64,000 bases of DNA from Membranipora membranacea (lineage: Eukaryota; Bryozoa; Gymnolaemata; Cheilostomatida; Membraniporidae). The stretch is from contig OU612073.1 in NCBI GenBank assembly GCA_914767715.1, forward strand, positions 16,862,001-16,926,000, given 5' to 3'. The position numbers and the translations under genes were made by a program. The notes beneath the pieces are model-generated. The model saw nothing but the letters and a program-made list of their open reading frames with translations, ran no database searches and had not been told where the DNA came from. Below are positions 12,225 to 24,364 of this stretch, in pieces. Position 1 is the first letter of the stretch; each line of letters opens with the position of its first letter.

Positions 12225-12440
12225 CGGTATGTACTGATCAGTTGCACATGCGCCTAGTTGCGAATAAGACTCGATGGTCGCGCCCCACTTGGAAATTCCG
12301 AAATATTCCCAATACTCATGCTATGACTCACATTATGGCAGGGTGACGGCCAATCAGCGATTGTGTTATATCTTACCCCGCCCACATTATCATCATCGGC
12401 ACCGTTTTGTGTGAGTCAGTACTTTGCGCATGTGCACCAA
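12225..12440. promoter_or_regulatory. Promoter-like GC-richer patch with CCAAT, GC-box and AP-1-like motifs
   Basis: Against an AT-rich background this patch holds CCAATCA (about 12351), CCCCGCCCA (about 12377), two TGACTCA/TGAGTCA-type sites (about 12326 and 12413) and CpG-containing words. Its ends carry inverted GCACATGCGC (12244) and GCGCATGTGC (12427). No gene starts clearly beside it, so it could equally be an enhancer or a foldback element. Confidence 0.3.
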
Positions 12441-13790
12441 TCAATTCAGGTTGGTTATAACAGAATCAATCTACAAGCAGTGCTGTGTGAGTGTCAGTCT
12501 AGACTGAAGCATTCCACCAGGGAGAAAGCTCCCTGATTTCCACCCTGATATCGAGCCAATGTTACAGGAGTGAGGCAGAGAACTTCCTACTTCCCAACTA
12601 AGGAAGATCACAGAGTAGTAAGGATATACAGAGAGGACACTTCAATCAATTTTCTTACAGACATCTCTACCTATGATGGGCCATAATTCATTCTGTATTT
12701 ATCCTAAAGACTGAATTCCAACTTTGTTAGAATGTTCAAGCTATACACCATATTATTGTCATTTTTTGCTAGGATACAGGCTATGAGCTATCTATGTTTT
12801 TAAAATGAGTTATATCATATAGATTTACATGTTCCAAAACAGTTTCAAACTCCAGCCCCTTCAGTTGTGCCTTGAAGGAACCTATTTAATATAGTACGTC
12901 ATTGTCTGCCTGATCGGTCCAGGTCAAAACCGTAAAATAACTTGAACACAACAGCGCTATACCTAAGGACTGGGGGATCAACAGTGGGGAGGTTGAATGC
13001 TATATGTACCGTGCTTGTAGACATATTTTGCGTGTAGGCCTACTTCGTCCAATCCAACACTCGGGTGTTCTGAATGTGTGGCAGGTGCTGTATGAGACAT
13101 GTATTACAGCACTCATTGGCCCCTACACTACAGCACCAAGCACAATGCTGTATAGGCCTTGAGTGCTGTTATACATGTCCCACACAGTGCCTGTCATATG
13201 TCTTACAACACCCAAATTTCTGCATTGGGGTTGATGTAGACATGGGCCTAGCTGGGACTTACATGCCTTTCCTTCAGCTCTGCCAATGTCCAGTATCCAG
13301 TCAACACACTGGCAAGGTCCAATATCAACTCGCAGGACATTGGTCAAGTAAGGAGATTTATTTAAGTCCCAGGGGCCTATGGAGTGTACACTAGTGAATG
13401 TGGCTAATGATAAGACTAGTCTAGTAGTGATTTCATTAGTCCTTTCATATGTATGTGTGTATTTTTTCTGTACTCTTAAGTCTTAACTAGTATAAACCAC
13501 AAAAGTGAGTCGGTCCCACATCACAGCCCACTGTATGTGTTCTATAGATATAACAGCTCTGACATATAACATATCTGTGCGCAGAAAACACACTGTATAG
13601 TAATACACAGTGGGGAATTGCCATCAATCCACATTACTCTGGTCACATTAGAACCAGCAATGGGCACAAATGTAGTTACCCTGTTAATTATTCCATTAAC
13701 ATGAAACTCTCAGCAACTGAAAGCAAAACTGTTGGTTGATATGGGAGTATGAATTGATACTTGTGTCAGCCCTAAATATTGACCACAGCG
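12441..13790. other. Intergenic, no gene seen
   Basis: The open frame at 13074-13394 is Cys-rich only because it crosses inverted repeats. Arms at 13098-13116 and 13160-13178 (ACATGTATTACAGCACTCA and its near reverse complement) form a hairpin. Fragments of the same repeat recur at about 22797 and 33987. Confidence 0.45.
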
Positions 13791-14509
13791 CAAAGACCTA
13801 GTATTGAATAGCATCCAATCACTGACACATAGAAGACTAAGAAAATTTTTCCAATGTGCTACATGGAGGCGAAGCCAGCCTGCTCTCAATTTAGCTGGCA
13901 CAGTATTCAGTGACTGCAGCAGAATCCAAGTCAATCTCACTAATATCAGCACACTACTCTACTCATCCAACATAAAGTCAATAAAACAGATCAAGTCACA
14001 TTAGGGTGTCAGTGTACGCATAAAAGTGAATCTAGGAACCTGACTCAATTTCACTATGACCTATAGGCATTAGGCCACTTGGCCTATTCAGTTCGCTGAA
14101 GTTTTAAATCTCTGCTTATGACACATAACTGACCATTACCAAATTGTTTACTTATATAGATTAAAGAAAGGCAGTCCTACTCAACCTGAAGCTTTCATAT
14201 TGTTTAGTCTCGCAAGAACTGGTGCTGTCAATATGCCTGTCAAAGCTAGTCGCTGCATAGATAATGTGAGTAAAAAAACAGGCTTTGTTTCTGAGCGAGT
14301 AACAGATAAGCTTTCTTAGTCACTGGTTGTATTAAAGGTAAACACAGGAAACTATGGAGCAAGGTAGGCTTGGTGGCCTGCCAATGAATTGATGGAATGA
14401 GTTATGGTTTGTTCATTCATATAGAAGAAGTCAGTCACTACTTTTCAGCAATTACGCTAACATCTTATGACATACCGGTAAACAGACCAAACCACTCCCT
14501 TTAAACAAA

Positions 14510-14660
14510 TCTTAGACCCGCCCACTGCACCAAATATCCCGAAAGATGCACAGTTTTTTACATCGCTTGCTATTGCTCTTTGTATTTGTTGATCTTATTC
14601 AACGCAAACTAGTATTATGTCTACACAGTTTGTACGCTGAGAGTAAGCAAACATTCAGGA
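14510..14660 (+). promoter_or_regulatory. Putative promoter / 5' exon of receptor A, conserved in unit B
   Basis: The stretch from CTTAGACCCGCCCACTG through AGTTTTTTACAT and TTTGTATTTGTTGATCTTAT is conserved in unit B at 25107-25260. In A an ATG at 14546 opens a short hydrophobic frame ending at a GTAAGC donor-like site (about 14640), which could be a 5' leader exon. In B that frame is closed by a stop, so coding is unlikely. A GC-box-like CCGCCCA fits a promoter. Confidence 0.35.
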
Positions 14661-14805
14661 AAGCTGATACATAGTATTGTTTAGTGATTCATTAGGCTAC
14701 AAGAGTGTGTGGCTGGCCAGAATATGCCAATTGATATATTGTAGAATCCCCCCCCCCCCCCCGATTTTGTACTTTTATTGTCTAATCTACTAGTCTTAAG
14801 TAGAA

Positions 14806-14912
14806 CAAGTTTAATCCAATTGCCTGCATTTCTTTTGCTCCCTCCCACTGGTCACGCCAGGTGACCAGTGGATCGGGAGCGACTTCGAATGCAGGCAAAT
14901 GGACCAAACTTG
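14806..14912. mobile_element. Foldback MITE (AAGTTTNATCCA family), copy A
   Basis: This is a near-perfect palindrome. Its arms start AAGTTTAATCCAATTGCCTGC and end GCAGGCAAATGGACCAAACTT, with the inner pair CACTGGTCAC/GTGACCAGTG. Related foldbacks lie at 26328-26390 and 44273-44369. It sits about 75 bases upstream of the receptor A start codon. Confidence 0.75.
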
Positions 14913-14986
14913 GTCTAAGTCTTATCATATCTCTATAACATCTCAAGCACCAGTGGTTTTCTGTTTTACAGGCTCATTTTGTTCTC

Positions 14987-17900
14987 ATGATGGTACTTAT
15001 TGTACTACAACTGCTCTCTAAAGTCGGGTGCCAAGCTACAGAGCAAACCAGTAATGTACCAGACTTAGAATTAGATAATCTAGCCACTGACTTACCTCCT
15101 CATATAGCAGACTTACTGGACTGTAGTAGTGTTAATGCCACTATATGTACAGACTTAGCATCAGAATATGGACACACTTACGAGCATGAGGATGTCTGCT
15201 ATCCATTGAGTGACCAAGATGAGCCTACTGGCCAGTTTGCGCCCTGCAACCTTATCTGCTCTGGTTACGAAGAAATGGATGTCATAGAGAAGGATAACTG
15301 CGACAAGCGATGTCCATGTAAGTCATGTATACACCTTTTTTGTGAGTAAGTCGAACTAGAATCAGGGGATCCGATATTTTGGCATATTTCAACTAACCGA
15401 CTGAGTCATATCAGGTTTGATGGCGATTATAACTCAGTTAGAAAAATACATAATAAAAGTTAATTCAGCTGTGAATTATTTTGTTATCTGGTATCAGAGA
15501 GGTGAATGCAATTGGGGTAAGACGCATTATCTCGCCTTGCATGTTGCACGTTGTTTATTTATCGTTAGTTATTTTTGCTCATTAATTGTTTACCACTCAC
15601 TAATTTGCACTGATTTTCACCTTATCTTTACTCTCCTAAGATGTATTACTTCATGTCCTAGTCACCGTGATAAAAAATATCATGTCACGCTAAAAATGCT
15701 AAGATTGCTGTCTCATTCTGTATTGTAACACTTTAGTTGGACCTTTTGATTGATGGTGTGTTCATATGATTCACAACCTTTTGGATAGATTGTTGTGACC
15801 TGTCCATTGTGGCTGACTGAGATGAAGGATGCTATGTTGTTCTGTTGTGCTTGGTTCAATTTAGCCACCATTCTCATTGGTGATAAGATATAGAGCAATG
15901 AGCTTTTCTTGCTAGTCTAAAATAGTAAATACTAGCCTTTTCAAGCAGCACTTTATTGTAAAGTAGCCGCGTGACAGGCCCAAGTTAATACAGAGCCGCT
16001 TGGTTGTTCAAATTCCATTCTCCCTGTTCAAATAGACTGATCCTAGACAGCTTATTACATTATTTGGGACAAACCAGCTGCATAAAGTGGCTATAAATGC
16101 AATTATTTAGAAAATTGGCTGGATATAGGTTTGAAGGACAGTTACTGAGAGAGTTTTAAAACCACATTGCAACATTTAGTTGTACCTTCAAAGACAGAGC
16201 ATTGGTTAACTCCTCAATGACGGCTATCCAATGTAACCATATTTAACCAAAGCTCATCAAATATCCTAAGCTGCCTTTCCACGAGTCAGTATCAGCAACT
16301 ACTCCTTTATTGTACAAAATCACCAATGCCATTAGATCTAAAAGTCAACCCTCAAACCTGATGAAGTCAATTTTCTTAGTTGAAGTAAAAGTTCGGAGGC
16401 TTTTTATACTCTGTTTAGCTGTTCATGTTGTTACATTTATAGGCTTATATTTTGATAACTATAAAACTAAGATATTTTATATTGAAGAGACCCTCTACTT
16501 CTAACAATAAACTCTAATTGACATCACAAGTACTAACTCTTAAAACTACTGACTGTCCTCTCTGACTATAGCGCACCGAAACCTTGAGCCCATGGTCTGA
16601 CATGTAATACGAACGGTCACGTTAGGGAGTACAGTGCTGGAATTTTTACCTCTCTTGTTTTTGGACCTTTCAGATAACAATGTCTATTAAAGGCTTATCC
16701 GCCAATATGCAGTCATGACTGAGTCTTACAACTTTTCGTCATTAAATCAACATATAATATTTACGGACCTACTACATTGTGAAGATCATCAACTCTGAGC
16801 CTTGGTCGGTTTTCATGCCATGAAAAAATGTGATAACTTCTCTAAATCCGGTTAGAAATGTCTCTTAGTCATAATACCTAGTTCTACACAATTATAAAAC
16901 TTCTTTTTACAATCACATAGATTATATAGAAAATTGTGAACCCGAGGACCTGACTACAAGTGCAGTAACTCCACAGTCGCAGTTCCCTCCTCAGCTATGG
17001 ACAGATAATCAGACATGTACTGCCACTGAGGATATGTGCAAATCTACAGTAGTGCCTCATAATGAGAACTTTAACATGTCCTGTTATCAAGACAAAACAA
17101 ACCCAAACGAGCCAGAATATAGACCCTGTCAGACGATATGCGAGTCTGAACTGTGGAGTGATCGTGATGCTTGCGAACATTACTGTGAAGGTAAGTGTGC
17201 GTTGGTAGACAGAATTTTTGAGTACAGTTAATTCTGGAATTTTTTGTTTCTATTCACATCAATGCTGTGATCCGCCATATGGACAGTATCTGACATAATG
17301 GTAAGCAGCTTTCATTTTTTGGTCGGTAAGACAGGCTACTATTTACGAGTACTGGTGTATAGCTCAGGTTACTTCATTATGAAGAAGTTGTCCTCTCTTG
17401 GTATTTCTAAACCAATCAGAATGCGATGTTACTATACTTTCATTGAATGTGTTTTTATCTATCATCTATGTACATTATTTGGCCATATATCCAAAACATG
17501 TCGCAACTCCATTAATGATGTTATATCAACCGCTAGCTTTTTAGCTGACTGTGAAGTCCCATCTCTGTGCGAGGTTTTTACCAGAGTTTTTAAGAACCAA
17601 TGTCTTTGTATGTATGCAACAGACAATGAGCCAATATTAGCCCTAGCTACACTTCCATCAGGGCGCTACTGTAATATCAAATGTAGGATAGAGCTACGGA
17701 GACAATGTTTTAGAGCACAATGTGAAATTTTTAAACTCCGTTTTCTTCAAAAGATAATATTTTATAATGTGCAGACTTTTATATCACTAGTAACTTTTTA
17801 GCTCTACAAAACCAATATTTCTTAACCATAACGGCAGGGACAGAATAAAGTATATATAAGGTGTTGATGTGTATTTGAGAGTTGCTCATCGTGACAGTAT

Positions 17901-19777
17901 GAGAGCATAACTTCCCAATTGTTATTTAAAAACAGGAAAGAACCAACTAACTCTACACACAAGAGTAATCACTTTTCAATTCAATATCTCCTCCGGTCAA
18001 AATAATGTGAACTATCATGAAGAAATACCAAGTTTATTTTCAACTATGATAGTTATTTTTAATTTCATGTAGCCTATATACCTATTTATTGTACAAAACA
18101 CGTTCCAAAGTAATATCACTCCTCATACCAAAGTATTCTCCCTCAACTATGATTTCTGGTTAAGATGATTTGTTGTGGTGTTCTCATCAGCAGCTTTACT
18201 CATAATTTTTTTTGCAGAATATACAAAGAGATGTGAAACCAAAGAAGTAACTACATATCCAAGTATTGTCACTCCACAGACAAAGTTCACCCCTCCGCCA
18301 TGGACTGATAGTCGAACATGTGACGCCACTGGGGCCATGTGTAAATCTGTAGGAGTGCCTCATAATGAGAACTTTAACCTGTCATGTTACCAAGACAACA
18401 CAGACCCAAACGAGCCAGAGTATAGACCCTGTCAGCCGGTATGTGTGTCTGACTTTGAGAAAGATCGTGATGCTTGCCTACATTACTGTCCAGGTAAGCA
18501 TTGATAGAATGAAAGCCTGTAGGAGTAGAATCTGGTATTAAATACTTGTCATTGTTTTTCATTTCAATAATTTTATTTCACAGATTTCATATTCCATAAA
18601 TTACATTATGATCTTTGTGTCGATATGTATTTGAATGTCCACCGTGTTGACAATTCGAGAAGATAACTCTTCAATCGATATGACGAAATAGTATCGGGAG
18701 TACATTTTTAGAAACTCTCTGCGGAGAGTGAAGAACCAACTCAGCAAACTAGACTTGTCAATGTTTATTCAGGATGTCTGGATTATATTTTTAGGCAATA
18801 TATCAAACAATAGCATTTAGATATCGTCTCTGTACCTTTCAGGATACTTGGTAGCTTGCAGTGTTACTACTCCTTCTACTACTACGTCTCTAGCGATGTC
18901 TGCAGATGGTACGGGACTGCCTCTAATATGGAAGATAGTCATCCCGGTTATGGCGATCATCCTATTAGTAATTGCTGTTCTTGTTGTATTAAAGATATGT
19001 TTTTACAATAAGAGAAGACAATGGAACTTGTGTTATGGTAAGTTTTGGTTTGGTTTAATTCTTTGTCACATATATACATGTACATACATAATATAGTGAA
19101 GCGATATATGGATTTGCCGCTGATGACTTAAAAACTAAAAGGTTCTAATGATAAAAAATAATTGAAAATAAAAAAATAGCACAGATACAAACTAAAAAGA
19201 ACATTGTATTAGCGTTTACTGGAATTATTGCTGACATTTATAATATGATTATATATATGCAGTAACTAGGATAGAGACAGCCGATATTGAGAAGGGTTGT
19301 AGTGAAATATGCTGACGTCTGTCCGGTTGCTGTAACACAATCATTCATATAGTGGTCATAAGTAGATATCTTTTAGATTGCATATTAAAATGTGACGCAG
19401 TAACTATTTGTATCAAGTCTTATGAACTGAAATTCCTCAATGAATCTCAGTGACATTGCTTCAGCCCTCCATTTGATGTTCTCACTTGATTCTTCACTTT
19501 TTCAACACCCGCTACATACAGGTTTCGACTCCTGTTTATGGTCTACATGTATACAACACATCTGACATGTCTTAGCACGCGTTTGCGAGGTGGGGGAACC
19601 ACCAACAAATCTTGTGGAGACAGGCTAATTACCAGTCACGCTATTCCCTTATTCTTCTACTACCTTGTCCATTGCCTGATGTTGTTATTTCAAATATGTT
19701 TCACAGATAAGGTAATGACAACTGATGGTGAGAGCAGACCAGAAGATGATCATCCAGTTGCGGAGGCTCAAGTCTAG
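14987..19777 (+). CDS. Cysteine-rich modular single-pass receptor A (5 exons)
   Basis: Exons are 14987-15317, 16921-17190, 18218-18493, 18843-19037 and 19707-19777, totalling 380 residues; every junction is GT-AG in phase 1. Exon 1 encodes a short signal peptide (MMVLIVLQLLSKVGCQ) and a first module. Exons 2 and 3 each encode one further module. The module spacing is C-x5-7-C-x14-16-C-x14-15-C-x3-C-x10-13-C-x3-C, with the near-invariant block VPHNENFN in exons 2 and 3. Exon 4 gives a Thr/Ser stalk and a membrane span (IVIPVMAIILLVIAVLVVLKI) ending in NKRRQW. Exon 5 gives a 23-residue acidic tail. I do not recognise the family: TNFR-like spacing was considered, but no TNFR signature or death domain is present. 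The symmetrical exon phases suit module shuffling. A coding exon upstream of 14987 is possible, since the frame is open back to the acceptor at 14968. Confidence 0.8.
17545..17721 (+). other. Candidate extra cysteine-module exon in receptor A intron
   Basis: After a good acceptor (CTAGCTTTTTAG) a frame in the right phase reads ADCEVPSLC, then NQCLC, RYCNIKC, RRQCFRAQC. That repeats the C-x5-C ... C-x3-C-x7-C-x4-C layout of the receptor modules. A GT at 17722 would give a phase 1-1 exon of 177 nt, but joining it to exon 18218 would create TAA. Unit B lacks this whole stretch (about 490 bp). It may be a relic module, an alternative exon for a truncated form, or chance. Confidence 0.3.
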
Positions 19778-19800
19778 TGCCAATCTTACTGCTGTATGAG

Positions 19801-20780
19801 GTTAGTGTGTAGAGAATGAATATAATTTATATGTCACATTATATATAACATTATATATACAACATTATATATGTTCATGGTTTAAAGTAGCATTCAACCC
19901 TGGCACCACTAGCTATGAATCAGTGTCAATGAAAGTGAATTGGAATGAGCGATGCGTTCTGAAGCAAATTATCACTATCATGTGGTTCATTTGGTCTTTA
20001 AATAAGACAAATTTGTTCCCTAATTGCTCACTCAGATTGTATATAGCTTCATCAATGAGTGAGCAATTTGCGAGCGAGACCTGCTAGGGTACCGGTTGCA
20101 AATAGAATGAGGGATCAGTTTATCATTTTGCTGTTTAAATTGAAAGACCCTCCAGGCCTAAGTTTTGTTAAATAATGTCATGCTCCCTTACTGATTAAGA
20201 CCCAGTTTTTATACAAAAGTTCTGTTCCTTTCTCGATTATAATTCTTTCTAGGCACTTCTGCCAGATACTTTGAACAGATGGTTAAATTCAGCTACTACC
20301 AATTTTTAGTCGAAGTGTTTCATAGGGAGAAGTTTTGGTGTGCCTAATACCTACTACAGTCTAAGAGACTCAGGTGCACAGATACCAATTATACGTAAAT
20401 TGTGAAATAATAATTATAATATTACTTGCAAGAGGTGACAGTCGAAAACTTATGTTTCAACAATCTATGGTCTGAATGATCTCTTCTGTGTTTTGTGAGG
20501 ATATATTTGATTTGTGTTTACAGATCCATGATAATTTGTGCACTCCCACTATACAAAGCAGGATGCCGCTCAATCAGAACTATAATATTTCCCCGTGATA
20601 TAAGCTGCTCAACCGTGAAACAAACATAGGAAATAAAAGTGAAAGATGACGAAATATGGCTGAAGGTCACAGGTGCTATAATAATGTATTCCTGTGTTCT
20701 CATCTTTGGCTTTATAGGGTGATTAATTAATATTTTATTTTTTCAATAAATTATCCAATGTAACTGTGGGTTGTAAAATA
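19801..20780 (+). other. 3' UTR intron and terminal exon of receptor A, with AATAAA
   Basis: The coding tail exon appears to end at GAG|GTTAGT (19800/19801), 23 bases past the stop. A 3' UTR exon starts at 20524 after GTGTTTACAG. AATAAA lies at 20745-20750. The same donor, acceptor and signal are found in unit B (29406, 30141, 30362), and the donor and acceptor in unit C (47081, 47334). The small minus-strand frame here (20518-20703) is not supported. Confidence 0.5.
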
Positions 20781-23468
20781 ACTTAAAACAGGAGGTTAAG
20801 CTCAAAGCTGTGGTTGGGAAATTTTGGTGCATTTCCCTTCTAAAAATAAAATCTCAAGTAGGCGTGAACTTTTTATTGTCTATCTAACTTATCATATTAT
20901 ATATATTATATTTATATAGCAGTTTTGTTTTTTATTTTTGAAAATAAATCCTCAATGTTTCAGACTGTAGTATTCAACATAGATATGAGTGATAGATGCC
21001 TGCATAAATAATGCTAATTCTAAAAAACCCTACATTTCTACTTCACTGCTCTACTAGCCTCAGCTGCTTGAACTCCAATAACTGCAGTTCTGTTGAGCAG
21101 AAAATTGTGTAACGCAGCATATTTTCAAGTCAAGAGGGAACTCTAACATATGATGCCTCGGACACATGAAAAGAAAATATCATTAAACCAATGTTTGATA
21201 ATGTAGTGAAAATCTAGGACAGTTTATTGGGTCACCTTCTTTCCGGCTGTAGACAACCGTTTCTGTGGTCTGACAATGATCTTAGCTGATAACCCCTCAC
21301 CTTTTACATCTTCGTTGAACGTCACCCAGATAGAATATCGGTCAACCAGTGGAGCTGCTATATCTAGATTCTACAATTTGTAGGCTGTGACATTACTGGA
21401 ACTTGTCAACCAACCACTGAGAAGTAATGAAAAAGAAAAAAACGAATAACCTTTGGTTATCAGGTTAGCCTAGCAGTTAGCAAGTTGGATCAATGAGTCT
21501 TTTACTCCTTGGTTGGATCATTGATCTGACGACCGGGGTTCAATTCCTGCACATGGCCACATGGATTGCCTGAGAAGCTGAGTGTGTTCCAATGGGTACC
21601 ACCGCTTTTTTGTGGTATAGGTTTATCATTAGCAAGGGCTGGCTATGGAGTGCTTGTTCTCAAGTGACCGGCGGTGATGATGTAGTACCAATGAACTAAA
21701 CCTTTAGTTCATTGGTAGTACAAACCGCTTCGAAGTAACACATTGTGGATTGCAGTAAGCGGTGGCGGTATAAATTCATAAACTAATTCTTAAAAGCCTA
21801 TTATAAACAGAGAATCTTTTTGCTTTATCTGGGTATTTATTGTACCAGTTATGGCAGCAGAACTTAGATAAGACTACAGCTCCTGCTGAACAGTTGACAT
21901 AAAGTAATTGTTTGCTTTGTAAGAATTACTCAATACATTATTGATGGTTTTTGAGGAGTTGTCTATCTCCAAATCTCTTCCATTTATTACGTGAGGTTTG
22001 GGCATGTTAGTAAACAAAGAATTTGGCCAATCACCTGCAACATAAACTGTTGTAAACACAACTGTTTCCTGTCTATCAGTGACTGACTCTGCCTCAAGTG
22101 GAGTGAATTTGGTAAGTATAGTAATAATTGCATTTGTAAGAGTAAATGGCAGTTTCATTAGGCTCAGAGAGCTGTTAGCTGCTCTTAACCAATTGAAGTG
22201 ACATAACTTGGGTTGGGGAAATTGATTTTAAGGCTTTTGATAACCTTGTAGGCACAGCAGGTCTGATAACTGCAACAAAACCTGGGCTTTCGAATTGAAC
22301 TAGTACAATATCCTATCTAGTACAGTTAGATGATGCTGGGGTCATGGGCCCCTCAGGCTGACATATATATATGTATCCAGTACATATCATCAATGATGTG
22401 GCCTACATTCAGATGTATTGACCACACAGGATATTGAATGGCAAAATGCATCACAGGTCGAGCCCCACATCACAATGACATTTGTTAGGTTCATTGTCCA
22501 TGTCAAGTCTGTATGTTAGAGCCTATATATCTTCTGAACATAATGGGCATATAACAGGCTTGTTAGCCCTAGAAGCCCTGCCTTTGTTGGGATAAGCTAG
22601 GCTGAGGGGTGTTTTAATTGAAGAAGCTGCCAAAATCACTCAGTTAGCTGACATTACAGAAAAAGTCCAGTTCTATGATTCTATATTATGGGTAAAGGGA
22701 GAATGATGATGGACAGGAGCCAGGTCATGAAAAAATCATATAAGAGGGTTTGTTGGTACAGCCCATGATGCTTGCTAAGACATTCTATAGGTACAATCCA
22801 ACACTCAGGTCTTGAGTGATGTGAGACATGTCCCATACGGCTCCTGCACACACACGCCTTACGTCACCGGAACAGCATAATTTTTGTGTAATGGAGTAAG
22901 TGAGAGCTGCTGGAAGTCTCGTTTCTACTAATTCGCTCACAAGTCATTGATGGAACTATCTTTATACATCCCGAGTGAGCGATTCGGGAACGAATTTGCT
23001 GAATTTAAAATCCAAAATGAGCGATGATTTCGAACAGATTTGCATCGAACATTAGTCCAATAGAAAGACCATCTGGATATGCATGTCAAAACATGCTCTG
23101 CTGGGATGAACAGCCAGATTTTCTCCCTATCACATCAATAACCAGATCTCACCACTCCAGAACTAAATATAGCATATCTAGCTTGATCTGTGAGAAAAAC
23201 GGCAAGGTTTTTATCTTAATGATCACAAATGGTAATCATCTCTTTCCATAACATATTGGGTGTTCTCGAGAGGCTCTTTATGATTTAATATTTTGTTACG
23301 TCATATGATGTTTCAATTATAGTTCAGTCTATATGTGAACAATGTTGATGAACCTCCTCTCAATTCTTTTAGGTAGAACACAAGAACATAGACTGTGTAT
23401 TTGCACCAGCCATAACTACCTGCTAACTTAGAGGAGTCGATAGGGCTGGCCTTAGGCTTCTTCACATC
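20781..23468. other. Intergenic part of unit A
   Basis: No gene seen. It contains the SINE at 21455-21665, a perfect 15 bp-arm hairpin at 21686-21717 (TACCAATGAACTAAA and its complement), and the empty hAT target site CCTGCAAC at 22034-22041. A TATG-rich stretch near 22361 is polymorphic in length between A and B. Inside the receptor transcript region at 20023-20066 there is another hairpin, ATTGCTCACTCA and TGAGTGAGCAAT. Confidence 0.5.
21455..21665 (+). mobile_element. tRNA-derived SINE, unit A (paralogues 31070, 49430)
   Basis: A-box-like TTAGCCTAGCAGTTAGCAAG and B box GGTTCAATTCC (21537) stand at tRNA spacing, followed by a body with CATGGCCACATGGATTGCC. The same element occurs at the corresponding place in units B and C, so it was inserted before the duplications. 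Confidence 0.65.
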
Positions 23469-23516
23469 ATGAGTCCTCCTCAACAAAGACTACCAAAGAA
23501 ACTTCTCGAATTCACA
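23469..23516 (+). pseudogene. Nudix (NUDT8-like) exon 1 remnant, unit A
   Basis: The 48 bases encode MSPPQQRLPKKLLEFT and end at a GTATGT donor, identical in protein to exon 1 of the intact gene at 51702. Homology stops about 37 bases into the intron and no further Nudix exon follows. The upstream acceptor-like TTTTAG (about 23372) and leader are also conserved. It is a duplication remnant and could still serve as a promoter or leader for a novel transcript. Confidence 0.8.
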
Positions 23517-23553
23517 GTATGTATTTGTATGAGCAATGAACCGTATTTTCAAT

Positions 23554-24364
23554 GTTTATCATTTTGTTAAATATAATTTCATTCATTCTGGGTCATTTTC
23601 AATGATTTGCCATTTCATTCCACACTGACATTGAAACTCAAATCCAATCATTTTACAGGAATAATTCAGAGAACAGCTTCCTACAATCAAAGAGTGAAAA
23701 GTGTACTCCTTGCTCTATTATCTAAATACTTCATATGAAAAGGTAGGCAACACACAACATCATTCAGTGAGTGAGTAACAACAACAGTGACAGTCATGTA
23801 CCCGTGGCCACTAGTCCAACATTACATGCCCAGTATAAACCAGGGGTTTATAATGGAAATTGGCAAAGTAAACACATGTCCCAGGTACCCATGCTTGGTG
23901 TCTTTTGAGTGATTGATACTGTACATTAAAGCCAGCAATAGACACAAAACAGCTACAGCTATAAATATCTTTAACCTACTTGTAAATTGAACTGTATTAT
24001 TTATGTTCATGTAGCTATCACTGGGACTTTCATGCCCGTCAGACCATCATCTGAACGGATGACTTGAAAATTTGATCAGAGATGAAAAAATGGGGACCAC
24101 AATTACAGATGTCACTCTTTTTGACAGCCTGTGACGCTGCACTTTTTGTTCTGTTTATTTTCTAAATGTTAACTCTCTTTTTTTTGCGGGTCACACTACC
24201 GAGCAGCGCCCACAGAAACTCCAAAACCCTGATTACGCACTAATAGACTGATTATTATATTTTTTATGCCAGCTATTCCGGCGATTAGGATCAATTGGAA
24301 AGTTAGTAAGTAAGTACAGCTCAGAGACAGGACCAGCATTGAATTTCATGTGCGACACGTATGG
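23554..24364. other. Unique DNA between duplication units A and B
   Basis: No gene and no counterpart elsewhere in the window were seen. It marks the junction between the end of unit A and the start of unit B. Confidence 0.5.

Larger units (their letters stand above)
13790..23553. repeat. Tandem duplication unit A
   Basis: The unit aligns in order with unit B (about 24365-35726): 5' flank, cysteine-rich receptor gene, 3' UTR exon, SINE, then Nudix exon 1. Similarity starts near the motif CAATCACTG and ends about 37 bases into the first Nudix intron, after GAGCAATGAACCGTATT. From about 19500 onward A and B are nearly identical over kilobases. Upstream of 19500 they differ by many substitutions and indels. 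Confidence 0.9.

Noticed and set aside
13074-13394. Cys-rich 106-residue frame
   Set aside because: The frame crosses inverted repeats that recur elsewhere (22797, 33987), so its cysteines come from repeated TGCTGT-type words rather than a protein.
17298-17801. 167-residue open frame in receptor A intron as a separate gene
   Set aside because: Only its middle part resembles receptor modules. The start and end are AT-rich intron-like sequence and there is no counterpart in unit B. Kept only as a candidate exon.
14987-19777. TNF-receptor-like assignment of the receptors
   Set aside because: Some C-x3-C spacing is similar, but the typical TNFR cysteine pairs and a death domain are missing.
20518-20703. 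61-residue minus frame conserved in units A and B (also 30135-30320)
   Set aside because: Conservation is explained by the recent duplication. The stretch fits a 3' UTR exon of the receptor on the plus strand.
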